Of a stretch of 31,559 nucleotides of DNA, positions 25,303 through 31,559 are shown one piece after another. Positions within the stretch are counted from its first letter, which is position 1. Each line of letters starts with the position of its first letter. The DNA comes from JBHENW01 sp046261875 (GTDB lineage Bacteria > Acidobacteriota > Thermoanaerobaculia > UBA5066 > Gp7-AA6): NCBI GenBank assembly GCA_046261875.1, contig JBHENW010000006.1, forward strand, positions 1-31,559, in the 5' to 3' direction. The notes under the pieces are model-generated. The model was not told where the DNA came from. It worked only from the letters and a program-made list of their open reading frames with translations, and searched no databases. Made by a program: the position numbers and the translations under genes.

Positions 25303-26748
25303 TCACAACTTGACGCAGATGTTCTTCGCTTCGGTGAAGAAATCGAGCGAGTCGAACCCGCCCTCGCGCCCGAGGCCGCTTTCCTTCATTCCGCCGAAGG
25401 GAACGCGAAGATCCCGCAGCAGCCACGTGTTGACCCACACCGTCCCCGTCTCGATCGCCGCGGCGACCCGATGGGCCTTCTGGAGGTCCCGGGTCCAGAC
25501 GCTCGCCGAAAGTCCATAGCGCGTGCTGTTGGCGAAGGCAATCGCCTCGTCGGGAGAATCGAAGGGCGTGACGGTGACGACGGGCCCGAAGATCTCCTCC
25601 TGCATGACGCGCCTCTGGCAGTCGAGGCCGGTGATCACCGTCGGCTCCAGAAAGTAGCCGTCCCGGATGCTCTCCGGGAGATTCCCGGGACGCTTTCCGC
25701 CGGCGAGAATGCGGCCCCCTTCGTCTTTCGCGAGGTCGACGTAGCCTTCCACTTTGCGAAGGTGGGGCTCGCTCACGAGCGCGCCGACGTCGGTCGATGC
25801 GTCCTGGGGGTCTCCGATCCGTAGCTTCTTCGTTCCTTCCAGAAAGCGATCGAGGAACTCGTCGTAGATGGTTTTCTCGACGAACAGACGCGACCCGCAG
25901 AGGCAGATCTCCCCCTGGTTGGCGAAGCTCGACTGGATCGACGTGGCGACGGCCTGCTCGAGATCGGCGTCCGCGAACACGATGTTCGGGTTCTTCCCTC
26001 CGAGCTCCAGGGAGACTTTCTTGAAGAGCGGTCCCGCGCGAGCTATCACGTCCATGCCCGTCTTGGTCCCCCCGGTGAAGGAGATGAGCGGGACGTTCGG
26101 ATGCGACGTGAGGGCGCGGCCGGCGCTCCCTCCGGGGCCGTGCACGATGTTGACGACGCCGGGCGGAATGCCGGCCTCCAGGGTCAGCTCGGCCAACCGG
26201 GCGGCGGTCAACGGCGTGAGCTCCGAAGGCTTCGCCACACAGCAATTCCCCGCGGCGATGGCCGGAGCGATCTTCCAGGTCAGAAGGTACAGCGGCAGGT
26301 TCCAGGGTGAGATCAGCCCGGCGACGCCGAGGGGCTGCCGGATGGTGTAGTTGAGCGCCCGATCGTCGGTGACGTGGGCGCGCGTTTCGGCGTGCAGGAT
26401 CGCCGTCGCGAAGAAACGGAAGTTCAGGATGGCTCGCGGGACGTCCATCCGGCGGGCAAGCGTGATCGTCTTGCCGCTGTCTTCCGATTCGAGCCGCGCC
26501 AGCTCGTCGAAGTTCTCCTCGATGAGCTCGGCGACCCGGATCAAGAGCCGGGATCGTTCTTCAGCGGGTGTCTTGTGCCACGTCGCGAATGCGCGCGACG
26601 CCGCGGCGACTGCCGCATCGACGTCCTCGGGGCCGCTTTCTGCCGTTTCGGCGATGACCTGACCCGTCGCCGGGTTGACGTCGGGAAGGTACCGCCCCGA
26701 GCAGGGCGGCCGGAACTGGCCATCGATGAAATTGAGGACGCGTTTCAC
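25303..26748 (-). CDS. 2-Aminomuconate 6-semialdehyde dehydrogenase
   Basis: The protein has 481 residues, the full length for the aldehyde dehydrogenase family. It oxidises 2-aminomuconate semialdehyde, made by ACMS decarboxylase, to 2-aminomuconate with NAD. Landmarks are SPWNLPLYLLTWK (Asn150, which orients the substrate carbonyl), the FTGGTKTG cofactor loop, LELGGKN (Glu248), NQGEICLCGSR (catalytic Cys282), EEIFGPVV and PFGGMKESGLGREGG. The N-terminal NFIDGQF and the GEICLCGSR block resemble the ALDH8A1/AMSDH branch rather than generic family members. Location next to the other kynurenine enzymes supports this. The gene is intact. Hydroxymuconate semialdehyde dehydrogenase is the main alternative, but no meta-cleavage genes are nearby. 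Confidence 0.88.
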   Translation of the reverse strand: MKRVLNFIDGQFRPPCSGRYLPDVNPATGQVIAETAESGPEDVDAAVAAASRAFATWHKTPAEERSRLLIRVAELIEENFDELARLESEDSGKTITLARRMDVPRAILNFRFFATAILHAETRAHVTDDRALNYTIRQPLGVAGLISPWNLPLYLLTWKIAPAIAAGNCCVAKPSELTPLTAARLAELTLEAGIPPGVVNIVHGPGGSAGRALTSHPNVPLISFTGGTKTGMDVIARAGPLFKKVSLELGGKNPNIVFADADLEQAVATSIQSSFANQGEICLCGSRLFVEKTIYDEFLDRFLEGTKKLRIGDPQDASTDVGALVSEPHLRKVEGYVDLAKDEGGRILAGGKRPGNLPESIRDGYFLEPTVITGLDCQRRVMQEEIFGPVVTVTPFDSPDEAIAFANSTRYGLSASVWTRDLQKAHRVAAAIETGTVWVNTWLLRDLRVPFGGMKESGLGREGGFDSLDFFTEAKNICVKL

Positions 26749-26760
26749 TGCCAGGAGATC

Positions 26761-27000
26761 CTACCCCCCCATAGACATGCGCTCGGATTCTGCCTGCTCC
26801 GACTCGAATCGGAGAAGGTCGCCAGGCTGGCACGAGAGCGCGCCGCAGATCGCCTCGAGCGTCGAGAAGCGAATCGCCCGCGCCTTGCCGGTCTTGAGGA
26901 TCGAGAGGTTGGCCAGCGTCATTCCGATCCGATCCGCGAGCTCGGTCAGCGTCATCCGCCGATCGTGAAGGAGGTCGTCCAGCTTGACGGCGATCGCCAC
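26761..27000 (-). CDS. XRE-family (Cro/CI-type) helix-turn-helix regulator
   Basis: The protein has 79 residues from GTG 27000, one base after the stop of the upstream DUF2975 gene, so translation is probably coupled. Residues 1-65 are a single HTH domain: VKLDDLLHDRRMTLTELADRIG, NLSILKTGKARAIRFSTLEAIC and ALSCQPGDLL, the short YozG-like XRE type with no ligand domain. It should bind DNA as a dimer and is the natural candidate for the three palindromic boxes at 27545-27603, which overlap its own operon's promoter region. XRE proteins of this size are often found beside DUF2975 membrane proteins; whether the membrane partner controls the regulator is not known. Confidence 0.85.
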   Translation of the reverse strand: MAIAVKLDDLLHDRRMTLTELADRIGMTLANLSILKTGKARAIRFSTLEAICGALSCQPGDLLRFESEQAESERMSMGG

Positions 27001-27001
27001 G

Positions 27002-27526
27002 TCAGATCGTCCCTTCGAGCTCTTCGCGCATGAGGGCGCCTTTGGCGAACACGCGGGCCAGCAGGAACGTGAGGAGCACAGCGAGCCATCCGCTGATCGA
27101 AAAGCCCGCCTGGAGATGGAGCGGATGCGCCGGCGTCGAAACAGCCTTGGCGATCGCGCCGATGACGAGGCTGAGAAGCTGCAGCGCGAACAGCGTCCAG
27201 GCAATCGCCTGCAAACGCAACGCGTTCGCGGCCACGAAAGGGTCGCCCGCGCGAACCGTCTCGACGATCGAGAGCAGCCGTTTGAGGACGACGTAGTGCA
27301 GCGGGACCGCGACGAGGCCGATCGCCGCGATCGCGCGCAAGCCCATGATGATCTGGTCTGCCTCAGGCGAAGGAGACAGATCCAACGAGCGCATGATCCA
27401 TTGCCTGGTTGGCATGGCGAAGAGCAGCACGGCGATCGCGGCGCCCGACAGCCAGTTGACGACGATGAGAATCCGCAGGACGACATGTGCGATCGGAAGG
27501 GCGGCGGAAGGAGGTGGCGTTGACAT
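27002..27526 (-). CDS. DUF2975 membrane protein
   Basis: The protein has 174 residues from ATG 27526, with GAGAGG upstream. It has four hydrophobic helices: about residues 11-40 (AHVVLRILIVVNWLSGAAIA), 62-83 (GLRAIAAIGLVAVPLHYVVL), 108-130 (AIAWTLFALQLLSLVIGAIA) and 145-163 (SGWLAVLLTFLLARVFAKG). The loop ETVRAGDPFVAANALRLQAIAW and the ending FAKGALMREELEGTI are the DUF2975 signatures. The family has no known biochemical role and is usually paired with a small XRE regulator, as here. It is the first gene of a two-gene operon. Confidence 0.87.
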   Translation of the reverse strand: MSTPPPSAALPIAHVVLRILIVVNWLSGAAIAVLLFAMPTRQWIMRSLDLSPSPEADQIIMGLRAIAAIGLVAVPLHYVVLKRLLSIVETVRAGDPFVAANALRLQAIAWTLFALQLLSLVIGAIAKAVSTPAHPLHLQAGFSISGWLAVLLTFLLARVFAKGALMREELEGTI

Positions 27527-27544
27527 AACTCAATACCTCTCGTT

Positions 27545-27603
27545 TATTGAATATCAATATATCATTTATCGAATATCGTCAAGTAAGGTATTGATAGTCG
27601 ATA
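27545..27603. promoter_or_regulatory. Three palindromic operator boxes, 22 bp apart
   Basis: Box 1 (27545-27559) is TATTGA-ATA-TCAATA, a perfect 6-bp palindrome with a 3-base centre. Box 2 (27567-27581) is TATCGA-ATA-TCGTCA. Box 3 (27589-27603) is TATTGA-TAG-TCGATA, one mismatch from perfect. Starts are exactly 22 bp apart, two helical turns, so bound dimers would line one face of the DNA. The region is strikingly AT-rich. It lies 18 bp upstream of the DUF2975/XRE operon start and 90 bp upstream of kynA. Confidence 0.7.
27556..27582 (-). promoter_or_regulatory. Candidate promoter of the DUF2975/XRE operon
   Basis: On the minus strand TTGACG (27582-27577) and TATATT (27561-27556) resemble -35 and -10 hexamers. 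The 15-base gap is shorter than the ideal 17. Both overlap boxes 1 and 2, which would fit repression. Confidence 0.35.
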
Positions 27604-27693
27604 AATGCGCCGTCTCGGGCTCGCGAGGGAGCGGCCGGCGTCAGGAAGACGCCCGGCTGACCGGACGGCTCACGTGGTACGAAGCGAGCCCAG

Positions 27694-28791
27694 ATGGAAA
27701 ACGAAAAGCCCCGCCCTCTCTACTACGCCGACTACATCCAGCTCGATCGGCTGCTCGGAAGCCAGCAGCTGCAGAGCGCCCTCCATGGCCGGCCTGCCCA
27801 CGACGAGATGCTCTTCATCATCGTTCACCAGACCTACGAGCTGTGGTTCAAACAGATCCTGTGGGAGCTCGACGCGGTGCTGGCGGCCTTCCGAGGCTCT
27901 TCCGTTCCGGAGGAGGAAGTCGGTCGCGTGGTCCTGCACTGCGGGCGCATCGTCGAGATCCAGCGCGTCCTGCTTCAACAGGTCGACGTTCTGGAGACCA
28001 TGACCCCGCTCGACTTCCTCGATTTCCGCGACGTCCTGATTCCGGCCTCCGGCATTCAGAGCGTTCAATTTCGCTTGTTCGAGAACAAGCTGGGAATGCG
28101 GCGCGGGGACCGCCTCCAGCTTCACGGCGCTCCCTACACGTCGCGCTTCAGCGAAGAAGACGTGGCGCGTGTCGAGGCTTCGGAGAAAGAGCCTTCTCTC
28201 TTCGATGTGATCGAGGGTTGGCTCGAGCGCACGCCCTTCCTCCACTTCGGCGATTTCGACTTCTGGCGGGAATATCGTCAGGCGGTCGACGCCATGCTCG
28301 CCGCCGACCGCGCATCGATCCGGAGCAACCCCACCCTGACGGAAGACGTGAAAGCCATACAGCTGGCGGGAGTCGAGGCCACGGCACGGCGTTTTGCCGA
28401 CCTGTTCGCACAGGACGCCGGCGAGCCCGTGGCGGCGCCGGGACGCCACTTTTCCCGGCGAGCGCTCGAAGCGGCGCTCCTGATCAATCTCTATCGGGAC
28501 GAGCCGATTCTGCACCTGCCCTTCCGGTTGCTGACGCTCCTGACGGATATCGAAAGGAACTTCACGACCTGGCGTCAGCGCCACGCCCAGATGGCGATGC
28601 GGATGATCGGCACCCGTATCGGTACCGGCGGCTCGTCGGGCCACGAGTATCTCGACCAGGCGGCCGAGCGTCACAAGGTCTTCGCCGACCTCTCGGCTCT
28701 CTCGAGCTTCTTCATTCCCCGGTCGGCGCTTCCGAAGCTTCCTCCCGAAGTGAGGAGCCGGATGGGATTCCGGTTCCAGACTCCTCGATGA
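27694..28791 (+). CDS. kynA: Tryptophan 2,3-dioxygenase
   Basis: The protein has 365 residues from ATG 27694. This cytoplasmic heme enzyme opens the indole ring of tryptophan to N-formylkynurenine, the first step of the pathway. The active-site helix HDEMLFIIVHQTYELWF holds Phe41 and His45. LDFLDFRDVLIPASGIQSVQF supplies the substrate-carboxylate Arg. WRQRHAQMAMRMIG carries the proximal heme histidine, followed by the GTGGSSG loop. Several blocks (LDFxDFR, ELWFKQIL) are closer to the animal-type enzyme than to the Xanthomonas type, in which the residue before the loop is Tyr rather than Phe. Its stop is 3 bp from the stop of the convergent RidA gene. The three boxes upstream suggest regulation by the neighbouring XRE protein. 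Confidence 0.95.
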   Translation: MENEKPRPLYYADYIQLDRLLGSQQLQSALHGRPAHDEMLFIIVHQTYELWFKQILWELDAVLAAFRGSSVPEEEVGRVVLHCGRIVEIQRVLLQQVDVLETMTPLDFLDFRDVLIPASGIQSVQFRLFENKLGMRRGDRLQLHGAPYTSRFSEEDVARVEASEKEPSLFDVIEGWLERTPFLHFGDFDFWREYRQAVDAMLAADRASIRSNPTLTEDVKAIQLAGVEATARRFADLFAQDAGEPVAAPGRHFSRRALEAALLINLYRDEPILHLPFRLLTLLTDIERNFTTWRQRHAQMAMRMIGTRIGTGGSSGHEYLDQAAERHKVFADLSALSSFFIPRSALPKLPPEVRSRMGFRFQTPR

Positions 28792-28794
28792 TCG

Positions 28795-29187
28795 TCAGCT
28801 CTCGGCGATGACCTTCAGCTCGACCGAGATCGGGACCGGGAGCGCGACGACGCCGACGGTCGTTCGCGTCGGCCGGATCGCCTCGAAGAACTCTCCGTAA
28901 ACCCGGTTGAACGCCGCGAAGTCGCGGTCGATGCTCGTCAGAAAGACCGTGACGTCGACCACCTTTTCGAGCGAGCTCCCGGCGTCCTCGAGAATCGCCT
29001 TGACGTTCTCGATGCACGCGCGCGTCTGCGCCTCGATGCCTTCGGGAATCTGCTCGGTCTCTCGATGCCGTGGGCCGATCCCGGACAGGAAGAGCAGATT
29101 CCCGACCCGGCGAGCGTGCGGATAGGGCCCGAGAGGCCGCGGCGCGCGGGAGGAGACGACAGCCGGGTTCCTCTCGGTGGAATTCAC
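28795..29187 (-). CDS. RidA-family protein, probable 2-aminomuconate deaminase
   Basis: The protein has 130 residues from GTG 29187. It has RidA/YjgF-type trimer features: PRPLGPYPHARRVGNLLFLSG, QTRACIENVKAILEDAG, VVDVTVFLTSI, FFEAIRPTRTTVGVVALP and VELKVIAES, with the conserved Arg of the TRTTVGV block. General RidA hydrolyses enamines and imines from PLP enzymes. In 3-hydroxyanthranilate pathways a RidA relative hydrolyses 2-aminomuconate to 4-oxalocrotonate and ammonia. That role is inferred here from its position between kynA and the dioxygenase/decarboxylase operon. A housekeeping RidA remains the alternative. It is divergent from the next gene with a 56-bp gap. Confidence 0.85.
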   Translation of the reverse strand: MNSTERNPAVVSSRAPRPLGPYPHARRVGNLLFLSGIGPRHRETEQIPEGIEAQTRACIENVKAILEDAGSSLEKVVDVTVFLTSIDRDFAAFNRVYGEFFEAIRPTRTTVGVVALPVPISVELKVIAES

Positions 29188-29243
29188 GTCGATATACTAC
29201 CGAGGCCTGCGCGGCGTCGACGCCGCGACCCAGGGGGTATGCC

Positions 29244-29759
29244 ATGGAAGCGAAAGCGCTGAATCTGCAGCGGTGGATCGACGAGCACCGGAGCCTTCTG
29301 AAGCCCCCGGTTGGCAACAAGAAGGTCTTCGAGGGAGACGATTTCATCGTCATGGTCGTCGGCGGACCGAACAACCGCAAGGACTTTCACGTCGACGAGG
29401 GACCCGAGTTCTTCCATCAGCTCGAAGGCGAGATGGTCCTGAAAACCATCCAGGGCGGGAAGGTCGTCGACGTACCGATCCGCGCCGGCGAGGTCTTCCT
29501 CCTTCCGCCGCGCACCCCCCATTCACCCCAGCGGATGCCAAATTCCGTGGGCCTCGTCGTCGAGCGCAAGCGTCTCCCCAACGAGAAGGACGGAGTTCAG
29601 TTCTATTGCGACAACTGCAATGCGCTGCTTTTCGAAGAGTTCTTCACTCTCCAGAACATCGAAAAGGATTTTCCGCCCGTCTTCGACCGATTCTTCGGCG
29701 ACGAGAAGAACCGCACCTGCAAGAAGTGCGGCACGGTGATGGCCGCGCCGGCCCGGTGA
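29244..29759 (+). CDS. nbaC: 3-Hydroxyanthranilate 3,4-dioxygenase
   Basis: The protein has 171 residues from ATG 29244, with AGGGGG seven bases upstream; upstream in-frame starts are rejected because homology begins at this Met. The non-heme iron enzyme cuts the ring of 3-hydroxyanthranilate to 2-amino-3-carboxymuconate semialdehyde. The iron ligands of the cupin are His49, Glu55 and His93 (KDFHVDEGPEFFHQ, PRTPHSPQR), with substrate-binding Arg45 and Arg97. The second, rubredoxin-like metal site of bacterial forms is kept: YCDNC and CKKC (Cys122, 125, 159, 162). Length and motif spacing match the family. It is the first gene of an operon with the decarboxylase (2 bp on) and kynureninase. The species-specific gene name nbaC is borrowed from nitrobenzoate degraders. 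Confidence 0.95.
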   Translation: MEAKALNLQRWIDEHRSLLKPPVGNKKVFEGDDFIVMVVGGPNNRKDFHVDEGPEFFHQLEGEMVLKTIQGGKVVDVPIRAGEVFLLPPRTPHSPQRMPNSVGLVVERKRLPNEKDGVQFYCDNCNALLFEEFFTLQNIEKDFPPVFDRFFGDEKNRTCKKCGTVMAAPAR

Positions 29760-29760
29760 C

Positions 29761-30753
29761 TTGCTGACGGTCGACGTCCACACACACATCCTTCCCGAGA
29801 GGCTGCCCGACTTCCGGAAAGCGCCGGGCGGCGAACGATTCGTTCAGATCGAGCATCACGCGCCCGGCCGCGCGCGAATGATCGTCGATGGTTCTGTCTT
29901 CCGCGAGATCGAGAGCAATAGCTGGAACGTCGAGGCGCGGCTGGTCGAATGCGACGCCGAGGGCGTTGACATGCAGGTTCTCTCGACGGTGCCGGTCCTG
30001 TTCAGCTACTGGGCGGAGCCGGCTGTCGCGCTCGACCTCGCGATGCGTCTGAACGACCACATCGCCGGGGTCGTAGCCGGACATCCTGCACGCTTCGCGG
30101 GTCTGGGTACCATCCCGATGCAGAGCCCCGAGCTGGCGATTGCCGAGCTCGAGCGCTGCGTGCGGGAACTCGGGCTCGCGGGTGTCGAGATCGGCTCGAA
30201 CGTCAATGGAGCGAACCTCGACAGCCCGGAGCTCTTTCCGATCTTCGAGGCCGCCGCATCCCTCGGTGCCGCCGTTTTCGTCCATCCGTGGGAGATGGCC
30301 GGCAGGGATCGGATGACGCGCTACTGGCTCCCCTGGCTCGTCGGGATGCCTGGGGAAGTTTCGCTCGCGATCTGCTCGCTCATCTTCGGCGGAGTGCTCG
30401 AGAGGCTGCCGGCCCTGCGGATCGGGTTCGCGCACGGCGGCGGCGCTTTTCCGGCGACGATCGGCCGAATCGCCCGCAGCTTCGAAGCGCGGCCGGACCT
30501 GTGCGCCGTTTCCAACGGCGTTTCACCGCGTGAATACCTGCGGCGGATCTACGTCGACTCGCTCGTGCACGATCCGCTGATGCTGCGCTATCTCGTGGAC
30601 CTGATGGGCCCCGATCGGATCGCCCTCGGCAGCGACTATCCCTTTCCGCTCGGCGAGGCTCGCCCGGGAGCGTTGATCGATTCGTGCGGATTCCCGGAGG
30701 AGACCCGGGCGCGGCTGTTGCACGGCACGGCGCTCGAGTGGCTCGGGCGGTGA
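29761..30753 (+). CDS. nbaD: 2-Amino-3-carboxymuconate 6-semialdehyde decarboxylase (ACMSD)
   Basis: The protein has 330 residues from TTG 29761, one base after the dioxygenase stop; no ATG or GTG gives a better start. It is an amidohydrolase-2 family zinc enzyme that decarboxylates the dioxygenase product to 2-aminomuconate semialdehyde and so diverts it from quinolinate. Zinc and catalytic residues are in order: VDVHTHILP (His7, His9), FVHPWEM (His175), FAHGGGAFP (His225) and LGSDYPFPLGE (Asp292). The WLPWLVGMPGEVSLA stretch and NDHIAGVVAGHPARF are characteristic of ACMSD rather than of gamma-resorcylate decarboxylase. The tight spacing indicates translational coupling with both neighbours. 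Confidence 0.94.
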   Translation: MLTVDVHTHILPERLPDFRKAPGGERFVQIEHHAPGRARMIVDGSVFREIESNSWNVEARLVECDAEGVDMQVLSTVPVLFSYWAEPAVALDLAMRLNDHIAGVVAGHPARFAGLGTIPMQSPELAIAELERCVRELGLAGVEIGSNVNGANLDSPELFPIFEAAASLGAAVFVHPWEMAGRDRMTRYWLPWLVGMPGEVSLAICSLIFGGVLERLPALRIGFAHGGGAFPATIGRIARSFEARPDLCAVSNGVSPREYLRRIYVDSLVHDPLMLRYLVDLMGPDRIALGSDYPFPLGEARPGALIDSCGFPEETRARLLHGTALEWLGR

Positions 30754-31559
30754 GCGAGGCTTTCCAGTCCGGCCGCGACTTTGCGGCCGCCCTGGATCGA
30801 GGCGACCCCCTCGGGCGGTTTCGAGACGAATTCCACGTTCCCAGGAGCGGCAACGGCGAGGAAGAAATCTATTTCGCCGGCAATTCGCTCGGGCTCCTTC
30901 CGAAAAGAGCTCCGGAGTACGTCGAGGAGGAGCTGGAGAAGTGGAAGCGGCTGGCCGTCAAGGCGCATTTCTCGGGGGAGAACCCATGGATGCCCTACCA
31001 CGAGCTCCTCGCCGAGCCGACGGCCCGCCTGGTGGGGGCCGCCCCGACGGAAGTCGTGACGATGAACTCCCTCACCGTCAACCTCCACCTGATGATGGCG
31101 AGCTTCTACCGGCCCACCCGCGAGCGGCATCGGATTCTCCTCGAGGATCGTGCGTTCCCTTCGGACGACTACGCGCTCGAGTCTCAGGCGATCCTCCACG
31201 GCTTCGATCCGGCCGAAGCACTCGTGCGGCTGCGGCCCGGGAAGGGAAAGCACTCGATCGATACCGCGGAGGTCGCCGAAGTCCTCGAACGCGAGGGCGA
31301 CTCGATCGCCCTGGTCCTGCTTCCGGGAGTCCAGTACTACACGGGCCAGGCATTCGAGATCGAGGAGATCACGCGGCTCGTGCACGAGAAGGGGTGCGTC
31401 GTCGGCTTCGATCTGGCTCACGCGGCGGGAAACCTGGTCCTGCGCCTCCGCGACTGGAACGTGGACTTCGCCGTCTGGTGCACGTACAAGTACCTGAACT
31501 CGGGCCCGGGCTCGGTGGGCGGCTGCTTCGTCCACGAGCGGCACGGCATGCGGCAGGAT
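30750..31559 (+). CDS. kynU: Kynureninase, 3'-truncated by window edge
   Basis: The frame opens at GTG 30750, whose GTGA overlaps the TGA of the preceding gene by four bases, and stays open to the window end (270 residues, of about 410 expected). Kynureninase is a PLP enzyme that splits kynurenine or 3-hydroxykynurenine into (3-hydroxy)anthranilate and alanine. Landmarks are YFAGNSLGL, the KAHFSGENPW region, NSLTVNLHLMMASFY, the PLP-binding Asp221 in GFDLAHAAGN and the Schiff-base lysine Lys247 in WCTYKYLNSGPGS. Placed after the two 3-hydroxyanthranilate enzymes, it most likely works on 3-hydroxykynurenine. The C-terminal third, with part of the PLP-phosphate and substrate carboxylate sites, lies outside the window. 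Confidence 0.95.
   Translation, partial: MSEAFQSGRDFAAALDRGDPLGRFRDEFHVPRSGNGEEEIYFAGNSLGLLPKRAPEYVEEELEKWKRLAVKAHFSGENPWMPYHELLAEPTARLVGAAPTEVVTMNSLTVNLHLMMASFYRPTRERHRILLEDRAFPSDDYALESQAILHGFDPAEALVRLRPGKGKHSIDTAEVAEVLEREGDSIALVLLPGVQYYTGQAFEIEEITRLVHEKGCVVGFDLAHAAGNLVLRLRDWNVDFAVWCTYKYLNSGPGSVGGCFVHERHGMRQD

Noticed and set aside
27001..27486. Possible fusion of an upstream segment to the XRE regulator in one 241-codon frame
   Set aside because: The upstream part is out of frame with the real DUF2975 protein and Ser/Arg-rich; the GTG at 27000 directly after the DUF2975 stop is the better start.
27521..27535. A possible fourth operator box overlapping the DUF2975 start codon
   Set aside because: Only the half-site TCAATA is present and it is 24, not 22, bp from box 1.
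1..31559. CRISPR arrays, IS elements, tRNA or rRNA genes
   Set aside because: No regularly spaced repeats, transposase motifs, cloverleaf-like segments or rRNA signatures were recognised by eye.

Overview
The window is GC-rich bacterial chromosomal DNA. It carries several Hanks-type Ser/Thr kinases fused to TPR, TolB/FlgO-like or STAND modules, many secreted enzymes, and single-copy genes on alternating strands. This mix is most like an Acidobacteriota genome. That assignment is inference from gene content; there is no rRNA or marker gene here. No tRNA, rRNA, CRISPR array, prophage or IS element was recognised.

Left part (1-13.1 kb). After a cupin tail (1-303) and an intact kinase/TPR receptor (348-2993) comes a strip of gene debris and broken genes. 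It holds the tail of a metallo-beta-lactamase-fold hydrolase, the tail of a sigma-54 activator, a pirin gene with an amber codon and a frameshift, the C-terminal half of an aldehyde dehydrogenase, a second kinase/TPR gene with three frameshifts, an arylsulfotransferase gene with three frameshifts, a signal peptidase I tail, and a scrambled propeller/IPT gene. Intact genes among them are a 51-residue DUF3309-like membrane protein, a PilZ protein, a SUMF1-fold protein and a small secreted NTF2-like protein. Several frameshifts sit in G/C runs, so assembly error and true decay both remain possible.

Middle part (13.4-22.3 kb). This holds a secreted CocE/S15-type hydrolase, a secreted HExxH protein (one frameshift), a secreted DUF885 protein, the ribosome-rescue hydrolase ArfB, a secreted cupin paralogous to the one at the left edge, a pyridoxamine-oxidase-like flavoprotein, a six-helix membrane kinase, and a frameshifted DUF2277 gene.

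Right part (22.3-31.6 kb). A 989-residue kinase-STAND ATPase-TPR fusion precedes a tryptophan/kynurenine degradation locus: 2-aminomuconate semialdehyde dehydrogenase (-), an XRE/DUF2975 pair (-), tryptophan 2,3-dioxygenase (+), RidA-type putative 2-aminomuconate deaminase (-), then a tight operon of 3-hydroxyanthranilate dioxygenase, ACMS decarboxylase and kynureninase (+, cut by the window end). Together these cover most of tryptophan -> 3-hydroxyanthranilate -> 2-aminomuconate -> oxalocrotonate. Kynurenine formamidase and kynurenine 3-monooxygenase are not in the window. The most distinctive non-coding signal is a set of three 15-bp palindromic boxes exactly 22 bp apart (27545-27603), in the AT-rich gap between the XRE/DUF2975 operon and kynA.
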